From the NCBI GenBank assembly GCA_019750095.1, contig JAIEOW010000096.1:1-35523 (forward strand): 35,523 nucleotides of DNA, in the 5' to 3' direction. Source of the stretch: Phycisphaerales bacterium. GTDB taxonomy: Bacteria > Planctomycetota > Phycisphaerae > Phycisphaerales > UBA1924. Under the pieces are notes generated by a model. It saw only the letters and a program-made list of their open reading frames with translations. It made no database searches and was not told where the DNA came from. The position numbers and the translations under genes were made by a program. This document shows, one piece after another, positions 8,770 to 15,218 of the stretch (its first letter is position 1; each line of letters starts with the position of its first letter).

Positions 8770-9776
8770 TCACCCTCATCGTGCGGCGTCTCGCTCAGTT
8801 TCCGCTGATCCTGCTGGCGATCTACACCCTCACCGTCGTGCTTGCGTGGGCGATACCCGGCAATCCACTGGAGAAACCCGAGGGACGCCAGCCGCCCGCC
8901 GAAGTGAAACAGGCGATGCTCCGCCAGTACAACCTCGATCGGTTCGATCGCTTTTACTTCTCGTATCTCGATAGCGCGCTGGGCGTTCGCTATGTGCGTG
9001 AGTCCATCAGCGGCGAGGCGGCTCGTCGCGCCGCCTCGGCCAAGTCGAGCGGGCTCGCGCCGCCCCAGCGGTATGTCTTCGATCTCGGCCCGTCGCTGCA
9101 GTACGAAGATTGGCGGGTGAATGAGATCGTCGGTGCGGCTCTGCCAGTCTCCATCACACTCGGGCTCTGTGCCGTCGCCATCGCGCTGGTCATCGGCGTC
9201 TTTGCCGGCGTCATCGGCGCGGTGAAGCCGAACTCGTTCGCAGATCTGCTCACCCTCGCCGTCGCGCTCATCGGCATCAGCTTGCCCAGCTTCGTCATTG
9301 GCACCACGCTGGTGCTCGTCTTCCCCGTCTGGCTCGGCGTCGGCGCGCTCGGCGGCTGGGGGCAGCTCAATCAGCTCGTGCTCCCGGCCATCACGCTCTC
9401 GCTCCCCTTCGCCGCGTACATCGCCCGGCTCACGCGCATGGGCATGCTGGAGAACCTCAAAGCCGACTACATCCGCACGGCCCGCGCCAAAGGCGTCGGC
9501 GAAGCCAGCGTGCTGCTGAAGCACGCGCTCAAGAACGCGTTTCTGCCCGTGCTCAGCTACCTCGGCCCCGCCTGCGCCATGGCCATGACCGGCTCGTTCG
9601 TCGTTGAGAAGGTCTTCAGCGTGCCCGGCATGGGGCAGCACTTCGTCAACGGCGTGCTGAACAAAGACCTCTTCCTGATCATGGGCGTGGTCCTGATCTT
9701 CGCGACCATGCTGGTGGCTTTCAACCTGGCGGTGGATGTGCTGTATACGTGGGTGGATCCGCGGATTGAGAGCTAA
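8766..9776 (+). CDS. Peptide ABC transporter permease (OppB/DppB type)
   Basis: 336 residues. 'MITLIVRRLAQFPLILLAIYTLTVVL' is the typical first helix of OppB/DppB permeases, followed by 'WAIPGNPLE'. Several more membrane helices follow (about residues 125-150, 160-185, 190-215, 265-290 and 305-330). An EAA-type loop ('GVGEASVLLKHALKNAFLPV') would contact the ATPase, and 'VFSVPGMGQHFV' is another family signature. It would form half of the membrane channel for the preceding binding protein. The longer frame from 8691 is rejected because it would run over the repeat; ATG 8766 overlaps the upstream stop. The second permease and the ATPases usually present in such operons are not next to it: the following gene is an unrelated lipoprotein. 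Confidence 0.92.
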   Translation: MITLIVRRLAQFPLILLAIYTLTVVLAWAIPGNPLEKPEGRQPPAEVKQAMLRQYNLDRFDRFYFSYLDSALGVRYVRESISGEAARRAASAKSSGLAPPQRYVFDLGPSLQYEDWRVNEIVGAALPVSITLGLCAVAIALVIGVFAGVIGAVKPNSFADLLTLAVALIGISLPSFVIGTTLVLVFPVWLGVGALGGWGQLNQLVLPAITLSLPFAAYIARLTRMGMLENLKADYIRTARAKGVGEASVLLKHALKNAFLPVLSYLGPACAMAMTGSFVVEKVFSVPGMGQHFVNGVLNKDLFLIMGVVLIFATMLVAFNLAVDVLYTWVDPRIES

Positions 9777-9790
9777 AGGCCTTGGGTACC

Positions 9791-9807
9791 CCCACGCTCC
9801 GCGTGGG
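9791..9807. repeat. Short hairpin repeat after the permease gene
   Basis: A perfect 7-bp stem (CCCACGC / GCGTGGG) with a TCC loop starts 14 bp after the permease stop. It has the same design as other short hairpins in the window (5-8 bp stem, loop of G plus purines on one strand). No T tract follows, so it is not a classical terminator. Confidence 0.6.
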
Positions 9808-9878
9808 CGGCGTTGGAATCGTGTCCAGAGAGTGCATCGGTGTTTCCTCCGTTCCTCCGCAGTGTTCGGGAGCAGACC

Positions 9879-10691
9879 ATGTCCAAGCATCTTTCCATGT
9901 TTCTCTGCGTCACCGTTCTCTTCTCCGCCACGCTCGCCATGAACGGCTGCCAGTTTCGGAGAGTCGGCGTGGACCTCGCGGTCTTCCGCAACACGCTGAC
10001 CGAACCTGGGCAGGGCGTCACGATCTCCACCACCGCCGTGGCCAGCCCCACGCTATCGCCGCCCGCTCCGCCGAAGAGCGTGATGCTCGTCCGCGTCTCG
10101 GCTCTGCCCGGCACGGCGGACACTGATGAAGCTCGATATTGGCGAGTAAACGAAGACGGCAAAGACCTCGTTTGGATTGTGCCCGAGGGCGTGAACGACG
10201 CCCAAGAACGGCTCACCCGAGAGCGTGTACACACCTTGCAGGTACGGCGACTATCCGAGAGCGCCAACCTGCCCGCACAGATGCATCCGGGGGCCGTGCT
10301 GGTCGCCGCTCGAAATCAGGGCGTCGATTGGGTGTGCGCCTACTCCGCGGATTCGTCATATTCGGGTTATGGCAGCAACTTCTTGCTCGCGCTGGCGCAG
10401 GTCGTCACGCTGGGTCTGACGCCGACTACCTCCGATGCCCGCTGCACCATGCAACTGATGATCATGGACCTGCGGACCAACACGATCATCGATCAGTGGC
10501 AAGCCGAAGAGACGGCGTGGCAGCCCGCCGTGGGGCTCACGCTCAAGGACGCATCCCGACAATCCGCCGATCGCGCCGAGACGCGAGCCCTGCGCGCGAT
10601 CCTTGACCGCATCGACCGCACGCTCGCAGCCACTGAACCAGAGTCAACGCGCAGAACGCCCAAGAGAACCGACGGCGAGTGGCAGAAGTAA
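9879..10691 (+). CDS. Predicted lipoprotein of unknown function
   Basis: 270 residues from ATG 9879, which has GGGAG about 10 bases upstream; the frame continues further upstream but without a better start. 'MSKHLSMFLCVTVLFSATLAMNGC' is a signal peptide with Cys24 as the likely lipidated residue, of similar style to the lipoprotein at 6442. The mature protein has no domain I recognise. It includes 'SVMLVRVSALPGTADTDEA' and a C-terminal helical region with 'DLRTNTIIDQWQAEETAWQ' and 'RAETRALRAILDRIDRTLA', reminiscent of periplasmic proteins that assemble on a lipid anchor. It probably faces the periplasm. A family A repeat doublet follows 15 bp after the stop. Confidence 0.75.
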   Translation: MSKHLSMFLCVTVLFSATLAMNGCQFRRVGVDLAVFRNTLTEPGQGVTISTTAVASPTLSPPAPPKSVMLVRVSALPGTADTDEARYWRVNEDGKDLVWIVPEGVNDAQERLTRERVHTLQVRRLSESANLPAQMHPGAVLVAARNQGVDWVCAYSADSSYSGYGSNFLLALAQVVTLGLTPTTSDARCTMQLMIMDLRTNTIIDQWQAEETAWQPAVGLTLKDASRQSADRAETRALRAILDRIDRTLAATEPESTRRTPKRTDGEWQK

Positions 10692-10706
10692 CACCGCTTC
10701 TATCTT

Positions 10707-10777
10707 GGTGGCACAGGCGTCCCGCCTGTGTGTTTCATGTTGGTGATCATTCACAGGCGAGACGCCTGTGCCACCAG
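10707..10777. repeat. 71-bp inverted doublet of the palindromic repeat (family A), second copy
   Basis: Arms 10707-10731 and 10753-10777 are reverse complements with one mismatch over 25 bp. Each arm contains the CACAGGC/GCCTGTG hairpin, and the 21-bp spacer is unrelated to that of the 6326 copy. It lies between the lipoprotein and the aldolase genes. Translated forward it gives the 'HRRDACAT' peptide that I recall from many spurious planctomycete ORFs. Confidence 0.92.
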
Positions 10778-10882
10778 ATCAAGAAAAAAGACACTTCCCC
10801 CATCGCCTCCCTCCGCGCGCCTCCGCCCACTCCGAACCGCCGCGTTCCCGCTTGATCTCGCCGTTGAACCTATCATCCGCAC

Positions 10883-11830
10883 ATGCTCATCCGCACCGTC
10901 GACGCCGTCATGGCCGAGCAGCGGGCGGCGTCGTTCAAGACCCGCTCCATCAAGTCCTCGGCCAAAAAAGCCGGGCTCCTGCTCGCGCTCTCGATGCTCG
11001 ATCTGACCACGCTCGAAGGCAAGGACTCGCCCGAAAAGGTGCGTGCCCTCTGCCAGAAAGCCGTGACCCCCGACCCATCGCGCCCCGACCTTCCCAAAGC
11101 CGCGGCGGTCTGCGTCTATCCCGCGCTCATCCGCACCGCGCGCGAAACCCTCGAATCTCTCGGCGACACGCACGTGAAAGTCGCCGCGGTCGCTACCGGC
11201 TTTCCCAGCGGGCAGTATCCACTGAGCGTCCGCATCCGCGATACCGAGCTCGCGATTGCCGACGGCGCCGACGAGATCGACATGGTCATCAGCCGCGGCA
11301 GCTTTCTCGCGGGTCGCTATGACGAAGTCGCCGAAGAGATCCGAGCCGTCAAGGCCGTCTGCAATGCCTCCAGCTCGCTCGGCGGGCGCGAGCACGTGCA
11401 CCTGAAAGTCATCCTCGAAACCGGCGAGCTCGAAACGTATGACAACGCCCGCCGAGCGAGCGACCTCGCTATCGAAGCCCTGCTCCACGATGGCGGCGAC
11501 GGCCCCGCCGGCACCGGATTCATCAAGACCTCCACCGGCAAGGTCCAGCCCGCCGCCACCATGCCCGTCACGCTCGTCATGCTCGAAGCCATCCGCGACG
11601 CCTATCTCGCCACCGGCAAAATGGTCGGCATGAAACCCGCCGGCGGCATCCGCACCGCGAAGGAATCGCTGCACTACCTCGTCATGGTCAAAGAAACCCT
11701 CGGCGACGCCTGGCTGAGCCCCGACTGGTTCCGCTTCGGCGCGAGCGTCCTCATGAACGACATCGTGCGGCAGATCCAGTGGCTGGAAAGCGGCAAGTAC
11801 GCGGCGCGGTATGACGTGACGGAGGCGTAG
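10883..11830 (+). CDS. deoC: Deoxyribose-phosphate aldolase
   Basis: 315 residues. DeoC cleaves 2-deoxyribose-5-phosphate to glyceraldehyde-3-phosphate and acetaldehyde in deoxynucleoside breakdown, in the cytoplasm. Class I aldolase landmarks are present. 'LKVILETGEL' holds Lys175, matching the Schiff-base lysine. 'FIKTSTGK' holds Lys215, the second active-site lysine. Asp133 lies in 'DEIDMVI', and 'GMKPAGGIRTA' and 'FRFGAS' bind the phosphate. At 315 residues it is nearer the longer eukaryote-like DERA form than the 259-residue E. coli enzyme, owing to an N-terminal helical extension. The next gene starts 3 bp after the stop, so the two are probably co-transcribed. The aldehyde dehydrogenase 1.6 kb downstream could in principle use the acetaldehyde. 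Confidence 0.95.
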   Translation: MLIRTVDAVMAEQRAASFKTRSIKSSAKKAGLLLALSMLDLTTLEGKDSPEKVRALCQKAVTPDPSRPDLPKAAAVCVYPALIRTARETLESLGDTHVKVAAVATGFPSGQYPLSVRIRDTELAIADGADEIDMVISRGSFLAGRYDEVAEEIRAVKAVCNASSSLGGREHVHLKVILETGELETYDNARRASDLAIEALLHDGGDGPAGTGFIKTSTGKVQPAATMPVTLVMLEAIRDAYLATGKMVGMKPAGGIRTAKESLHYLVMVKETLGDAWLSPDWFRFGASVLMNDIVRQIQWLESGKYAARYDVTEA

Positions 11831-11833
11831 TAG

Positions 11834-12517
11834 GTGCGACGAAGCTGGCGGCGAATGATCGCGATGATCGTGTGCTGCTTGCTGGCTGGTGCGGCGATCG
11901 CGGTGTTGGCGGCATGGGGTATCCAGGGGTACACGCCCGACCAAGGATCGTCGCAGGCCGCTTCCGCACGGCTTCGATCGCGAGTGCTCTTCGAGCAGCA
12001 GTTCGTTTCCCGTTCACATCAAGCCATCACATTTGGATACTCCGCTTTCGGAAGAGACTGTTCACTTGTCGCGAGGGGACCGTATGTCACACGTATGTAC
12101 CACGTGGGTTGGCCACTGCGGATGCTCGAAGGCGGATACCAGACCCGAGTTGACGCGACGGCAACGGGGAATCGTGCGGTGCCGAACGTCAATGAGTGGG
12201 GCGGCTTCATGGTGGACTGGCCACTGCAAACGCTTCTGTCACGCGCTGGTTCGACGTATAGCAAGTTCCTCCCCGTCCGCGTGATCCCGATCGGCGCGAT
12301 CGCTAATACGACGTTCTACGCGGCGATCATCTTCGGGGTGCTTGTACTCCCTCGGATCATCCGGCGACAGCATCGCACCCGCCGCGGCCTCTGCATTCGC
12401 TGCGCCTACGCCGTCTGCACACTCCCCACCTGCCCCGAATGTGGCACCCCCACCATACACTCACCCCCATGCCCACACTCGGCCGACGCCCCGCAACCGT
12501 CCTCGCCGCGCTCCTAA
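11834..12517 (+). CDS. Small membrane protein with degenerate C-terminal zinc ribbon
   Basis: 227 residues from a GTG start 8 bases after GGAGG, 3 bp downstream of deoC. There is one N-terminal membrane helix (about residues 9-29) and a second near residues 150-175 ('VIPIGAIANTTFYAAIIFGVLVL'). Next comes a basic stretch and a cysteine cluster 'CIRCAYAVCTLPTCPEC'. This matches the CxxCGYxxxx...CPEC zinc-ribbon tail of many small planctomycete membrane proteins, except that the usual Gly-Tyr-Asp is replaced. The last 17 codons overlap the start of the next gene in another frame. Function unknown; the gene at 19154 has the same architecture. Confidence 0.7.
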   Translation: MRRSWRRMIAMIVCCLLAGAAIAVLAAWGIQGYTPDQGSSQAASARLRSRVLFEQQFVSRSHQAITFGYSAFGRDCSLVARGPYVTRMYHVGWPLRMLEGGYQTRVDATATGNRAVPNVNEWGGFMVDWPLQTLLSRAGSTYSKFLPVRVIPIGAIANTTFYAAIIFGVLVLPRIIRRQHRTRRGLCIRCAYAVCTLPTCPECGTPTIHSPPCPHSADAPQPSSPRS

Positions 12518-12870
12518 TCACCACCCTCGGCGTGATCCCTCTCGCCGGGTGCAAGAGCTCCAGCGTGAACACGCAGAAACCTCCCGCCGCCGACGCCGCT
12601 CCCGGCAAGCCCGCGCCGCAATCCATCTCCCGCCTCGGCGTCCTCCGCGGCGGCTACATGGGCATCGGCGGCGAGCACACCGGTTGGGTCCTCAAACCCA
12701 GCGACGACGGCGTCCCCACGACCGAGGTCGACGTCACCAAGGTCTTCAAAGACGCCGCGGCTCTCGACGGCTCCCGCGTCCGTATCACCGGCACGCTCAT
12801 CACCAAGAAATACGTCGAACGCGGGCCGGTGGAGATCCTCGTTGCCAGCGCGATCGAGCGGGCGCCCTAG
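12469..12870 (+). CDS. Small predicted lipoprotein
   Basis: 133 residues from ATG 12469. A signal peptide ends in a canonical lipobox, 'IPLAGC', with Cys28 as the lipidated residue. A Pro/Ala-rich linker follows, then a compact domain of about 80 residues ('GVLRGGYMGIGGEHTGWVL', 'VTKVFKDAAALDGSRVRITGTLI', 'GPVEILVASAIE'). The 'GSRVRITGTL' strand pattern suggests a small OB-like beta fold, which is an inference. The alternative upstream start at 12439 would add ten unlikely residues. It overlaps the preceding gene by 49 bp and has no clear ribosome site, so it may depend on translation of that gene. Function unknown. Confidence 0.65.
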   Translation: MPTLGRRPATVLAALLITTLGVIPLAGCKSSSVNTQKPPAADAAPGKPAPQSISRLGVLRGGYMGIGGEHTGWVLKPSDDGVPTTEVDVTKVFKDAAALDGSRVRITGTLITKKYVERGPVEILVASAIERAP

Positions 12871-12961
12871 CGCAACCCGCGAACGCTCAGCGAAGAAACC
12901 ATCGCACGGTTCCATCTCCATCCGCCAACATATGGTCTTCGCCACAGGTCGACCGGCCATC

Positions 12962-13057
12962 GACGGCGAAGCCGTCATGGTCAATAGCCGGGGGTCGCCG
13001 CGACAGCGGCACCCCCGAGATCCGTCTTGCAACACCACCGCACCACGAACGTGGTGC
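12962..13057 (+). repeat. Three-hairpin repeat element, copy A (forward)
   Basis: Hairpin 1: GACGGC-GAA-GCCGTC (12962-12976). An 11-nt linker ends in ATAG. Hairpin 2 (12988-13018) has an outer CGGGGGT/ACCCCCG stem and an inner GCCGC/GCGGC stem with loop GACA. After 21 nt comes hairpin 3, GCACCAC-GAAC-GTGGTGC (13040-13057). Spacings match copies B, C and E. Confidence 0.85.
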
Positions 13058-13120
13058 AGGCAGCCCCGCACACGAAGGCGGCAACCACAACACTTCTCCG
13101 CCTGCAACGCAGACGCTCCC

Positions 13121-13218
13121 GCACCGCCGTCGCGGTGCATGAACTTTGCCACCTCGCATTCCGGGGGTGCCGCTGGCGCGGCGACCGCCCGGCTATTCAC
13201 CAAGAGGGCCTCGCCCTC
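13121..13218 (-). repeat. Three-hairpin repeat element, copy B (reverse)
   Basis: Read on the minus strand the order is the same as copy A. Hairpin 1 is GAGGGC-GAG-GCCCTC (13204-13218), then an 11-nt linker ending ATAG. Hairpin 2 (13161-13192) keeps the GCCGC/GCGGC inner stem but has a C in the outer G run. After 22 nt comes hairpin 3, GCACCGC-GACG-GCGGTGC (13121-13138). It faces copy A across 63 bp. Confidence 0.82.
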
Positions 13219-13422
13219 AAGGTCCAGCCGAACAAGCCGTCGGCACATGAAGAGCGCACCTCGCTTTGCCCGTGCAATCAACTCTTGCGCTTTCTGAGAC
13301 ACCAAGCCATCGGCCGCCTCACCTACACCGAGCAGCCTCGGCAACACTTCGATGGCCATCACTTACCCCGCGGCATCCGCCACGTCGAACCCCTCGCCCC
13401 GCACCCGTTCCTACGCTTCTTC

Positions 13423-15180
13423 ATGCCCACGTCCGACGGCGATTCTCCGCGTCTTTCCAACGGTTCCGCCACCAATGCCATCGCCGTGCGCGAGCCGGCG
13501 CGAGTCATCCCCGCGCCCTCGCCCCACGCCCTCGAGTTCGCCTCGGCCTGGGACTACGCCCCCGCACCCGAAGCCACCAAGGTCGATATCGCCAAGCGCT
13601 ACGGCCTGTTCATCAACGGCGAGTTCGTCGAGCCGCACGCCGACAAGCCCGACAAGAAGAACGCAGCCAACCCCTCGGCTACTCCCGCCAAGCGCGAGCT
13701 GTACTTCAAGACCATAAACCCCGCCACCGAGCAGACGCTCAGCGAGATTGCAAGCGCGGGCGTTGGTGATGTGGATCGTGCCGTCCAAGCCGCACGCAAG
13801 GCCCAGCCCAAGTGGGCCGCACTCAAGCCGATCGAGCGGGCCAAGTACCTCTTCCGTATCGCTCGGCGCGTGCAAGAACGCGCTCGCGAACTGGCGATCC
13901 TCGAAACCCTCGACGGCGGCAAGCCCATCCGCGAAAGCCGCGACATCGATATCCCACTCGTCGCCCAGCACTTCTTTTATCACGCGGGCTGGGCCGACAA
14001 GCTCGCATACGCCTTCCCGGGTTCGGGTGGATCGCTCGTCCCGAGCGATCGTGCTTCCACCCGCCGGGGACCGGCAGGCCACCCGTTGCCCCTCGGCGTC
14101 TGCGGCCAGATCATCCCGTGGAACTTCCCGCTGCTCATGGCCGCGTGGAAGATCGCCCCCGCCCTCGCCTGCGGCAACACCGTCGTCCTCAAACCCGCCG
14201 AGACCACCTCGCTTACCGCCCTGCGCCTCGCCGAGATCCTGCAGGAGATCGACCTGCCCCCGGGCGTGGTGAACATCATCACCGGCGCGGGCGACACCGG
14301 CGCCGCGATCGTCAATCACCCCGGCATCGACAAGATCGCCTTCACCGGCTCCACCGACGTCGGCAAGCGCATCGCCAAAGCCATCGCGGGAACACCCAAG
14401 AAACTCACCCTCGAACTCGGCGGCAAAAGCCCGCACATCATCTTCGAAGACGCCAGCATCGACCAGGCCGTCGAGGGCATCATCCAGGGCATCTTCTTCA
14501 ACCAGGGCCACGTCTGCTGCGCCGGCTCACGCCTGCTCGTGCAGGAGAGCGTGCTCGACGAAGTGAAGCACAAGCTGCTGGTGCGCATGGCCAGCATCCG
14601 CGTCGGCGACCCGATGGACAAGAACACCGACCTCGGCGCGGTGAACTCGCAATCTCAGCTCAAGCGCATCGAGGGCTACATCGACGCTGGCCGCACAGAG
14701 GGCGCCGAACTGCACATCGCCGGCACGCTTGGCAAGTCGCCGCAGAAGCGCCTCGACTCTGCCCATGCCTCTGCCTCTGGTGGCACAGGCGTCCCGCCTG
14801 TGTCCGGTCCTTTGTCTTCCTCCAACCCCTTCCCCGACTCCCCCGGCTTCTGGTGCCGCCCCTGCCTCTTCGCTGGCGTGCAACCCAGCCACATCATCGC
14901 CCGCGAAGAGATCTTCGGCCCCGTCGTCGCCATGATGAGCTTCCGCACCCCCGAAGAAGCCATCACCCGCGCCAACAACACACCCTACGGCCTCGCCGCG
15001 GGCGTGTGGACCGATAAGGGCTCCAAGATCTTCGAGATCGCGAAGAAGCTCGAAGCCGGCGTCGTCTGGCTCAACACCTACAACCGCTTCGACCCGGCCA
15101 GCCCGTTTGGCGGATTCAAAGAATCCGGCTTCGGCCGCGAGGGCGGGATGCAGGGGCTGCGGGCGTACGTGCGGCTTTGA
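13423..15180 (+). CDS. Aldehyde dehydrogenase family protein, enlarged by in-frame repeats
   Basis: 585 residues, about 90 more than a usual NAD(P)-dependent aldehyde dehydrogenase, which oxidises aldehydes to carboxylic acids. Core motifs are intact: 'VCGQIIPWNFPLLM' in the cofactor-binding region, 'FTGSTDVGKRI', Glu331 in 'LELGGKSP', catalytic Cys365 in 'NQGHVCCAGSR', 'EEIFGPV' and the C-terminal 'FGGFKESGFGREGG'. Extra sequence comes from an N-terminal extension of about 55 residues, a Lys/Asn/Pro-rich insert near residue 70, and two repeat-derived inserts: one near residues 201-214 (nested hairpin at 14024-14063), one near residues 445-476 containing 'GGTGVPPV' (repeat at 14778-14802). 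The usual 'GYF..PT' segment before 'EEIFGPV' reads 'GFWCRPCLF'. ATG 13423 lacks a clear ribosome site; the frame is open upstream only through repeat sequence. Substrate not predictable. Confidence 0.9.
   Translation: MPTSDGDSPRLSNGSATNAIAVREPARVIPAPSPHALEFASAWDYAPAPEATKVDIAKRYGLFINGEFVEPHADKPDKKNAANPSATPAKRELYFKTINPATEQTLSEIASAGVGDVDRAVQAARKAQPKWAALKPIERAKYLFRIARRVQERARELAILETLDGGKPIRESRDIDIPLVAQHFFYHAGWADKLAYAFPGSGGSLVPSDRASTRRGPAGHPLPLGVCGQIIPWNFPLLMAAWKIAPALACGNTVVLKPAETTSLTALRLAEILQEIDLPPGVVNIITGAGDTGAAIVNHPGIDKIAFTGSTDVGKRIAKAIAGTPKKLTLELGGKSPHIIFEDASIDQAVEGIIQGIFFNQGHVCCAGSRLLVQESVLDEVKHKLLVRMASIRVGDPMDKNTDLGAVNSQSQLKRIEGYIDAGRTEGAELHIAGTLGKSPQKRLDSAHASASGGTGVPPVSGPLSSSNPFPDSPGFWCRPCLFAGVQPSHIIAREEIFGPVVAMMSFRTPEEAITRANNTPYGLAAGVWTDKGSKIFEIAKKLEAGVVWLNTYNRFDPASPFGGFKESGFGREGGMQGLRAYVRL
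14024..14063. repeat. Nested hairpin inside the aldehyde dehydrogenase gene
   Basis: Outer arms CGGGTGGA (14024-14031) and TCCACCCG (14056-14063) enclose a perfect 9-bp hairpin (14030-14038 with 14042-14050) with a TCC loop. It is translated in frame between the 'DKLAYAF' helix and the 'LGVCGQIIPWNFP' motif, where relatives are shorter. Confidence 0.75.
14778..14802. repeat. Single copy of the family A palindrome inside the aldehyde dehydrogenase gene
   Basis: These 25 nt are identical to the left arm of the doublet at 10707-10731. They are read in frame as 'GGTGVPPV'. There is no inverted partner nearby, so this is a singlet. Confidence 0.93.
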
Positions 15181-15218
15181 TGCCGACTCGCAAGCCCGAA
15201 TCAGATCCAGTCGACCTA

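Larger units (their letters stand above)
12871..13422. other. Gene-poor stretch filled by an inverted pair of three-hairpin repeats
   Basis: No convincing gene. It holds the two three-hairpin elements at 12962-13057 and 13121-13218 in opposite orientation. A minus-strand frame starting at 13362 gives about 50 residues of plausible sequence ('GLVSQKAQELIARAKRGAL') before running into repeat sequence. That could be a decayed or very small gene, but it is not called. Confidence 0.7.

Noticed and set aside
10751..11944. 397-codon minus-strand open frame opposite the aldolase
   Set aside because: It mirrors the deoC reading frame in a GC-rich genome, has no family features, and deoC is unambiguous. 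The same applies to other long antisense frames, for example 8739-9890, 13411-14511 and 26405-27805.
12962..13218. CRISPR array
   Set aside because: The repeats are few, palindromic, in opposite orientations and without regular unique spacers, and no cas gene is present.
12514..13362. 282-codon minus-strand frame across the repeat pair before the aldehyde dehydrogenase
   Set aside because: Most of it translates repeat sequence and the antisense of the small lipoprotein. Only the first 50 or so residues look protein-like, which is too little to call.
13027..13422. Upstream extension of the aldehyde dehydrogenase to 13027
   Set aside because: The extra 132 codons translate inverted repeat B and flanking sequence, with no similarity to the enzyme.
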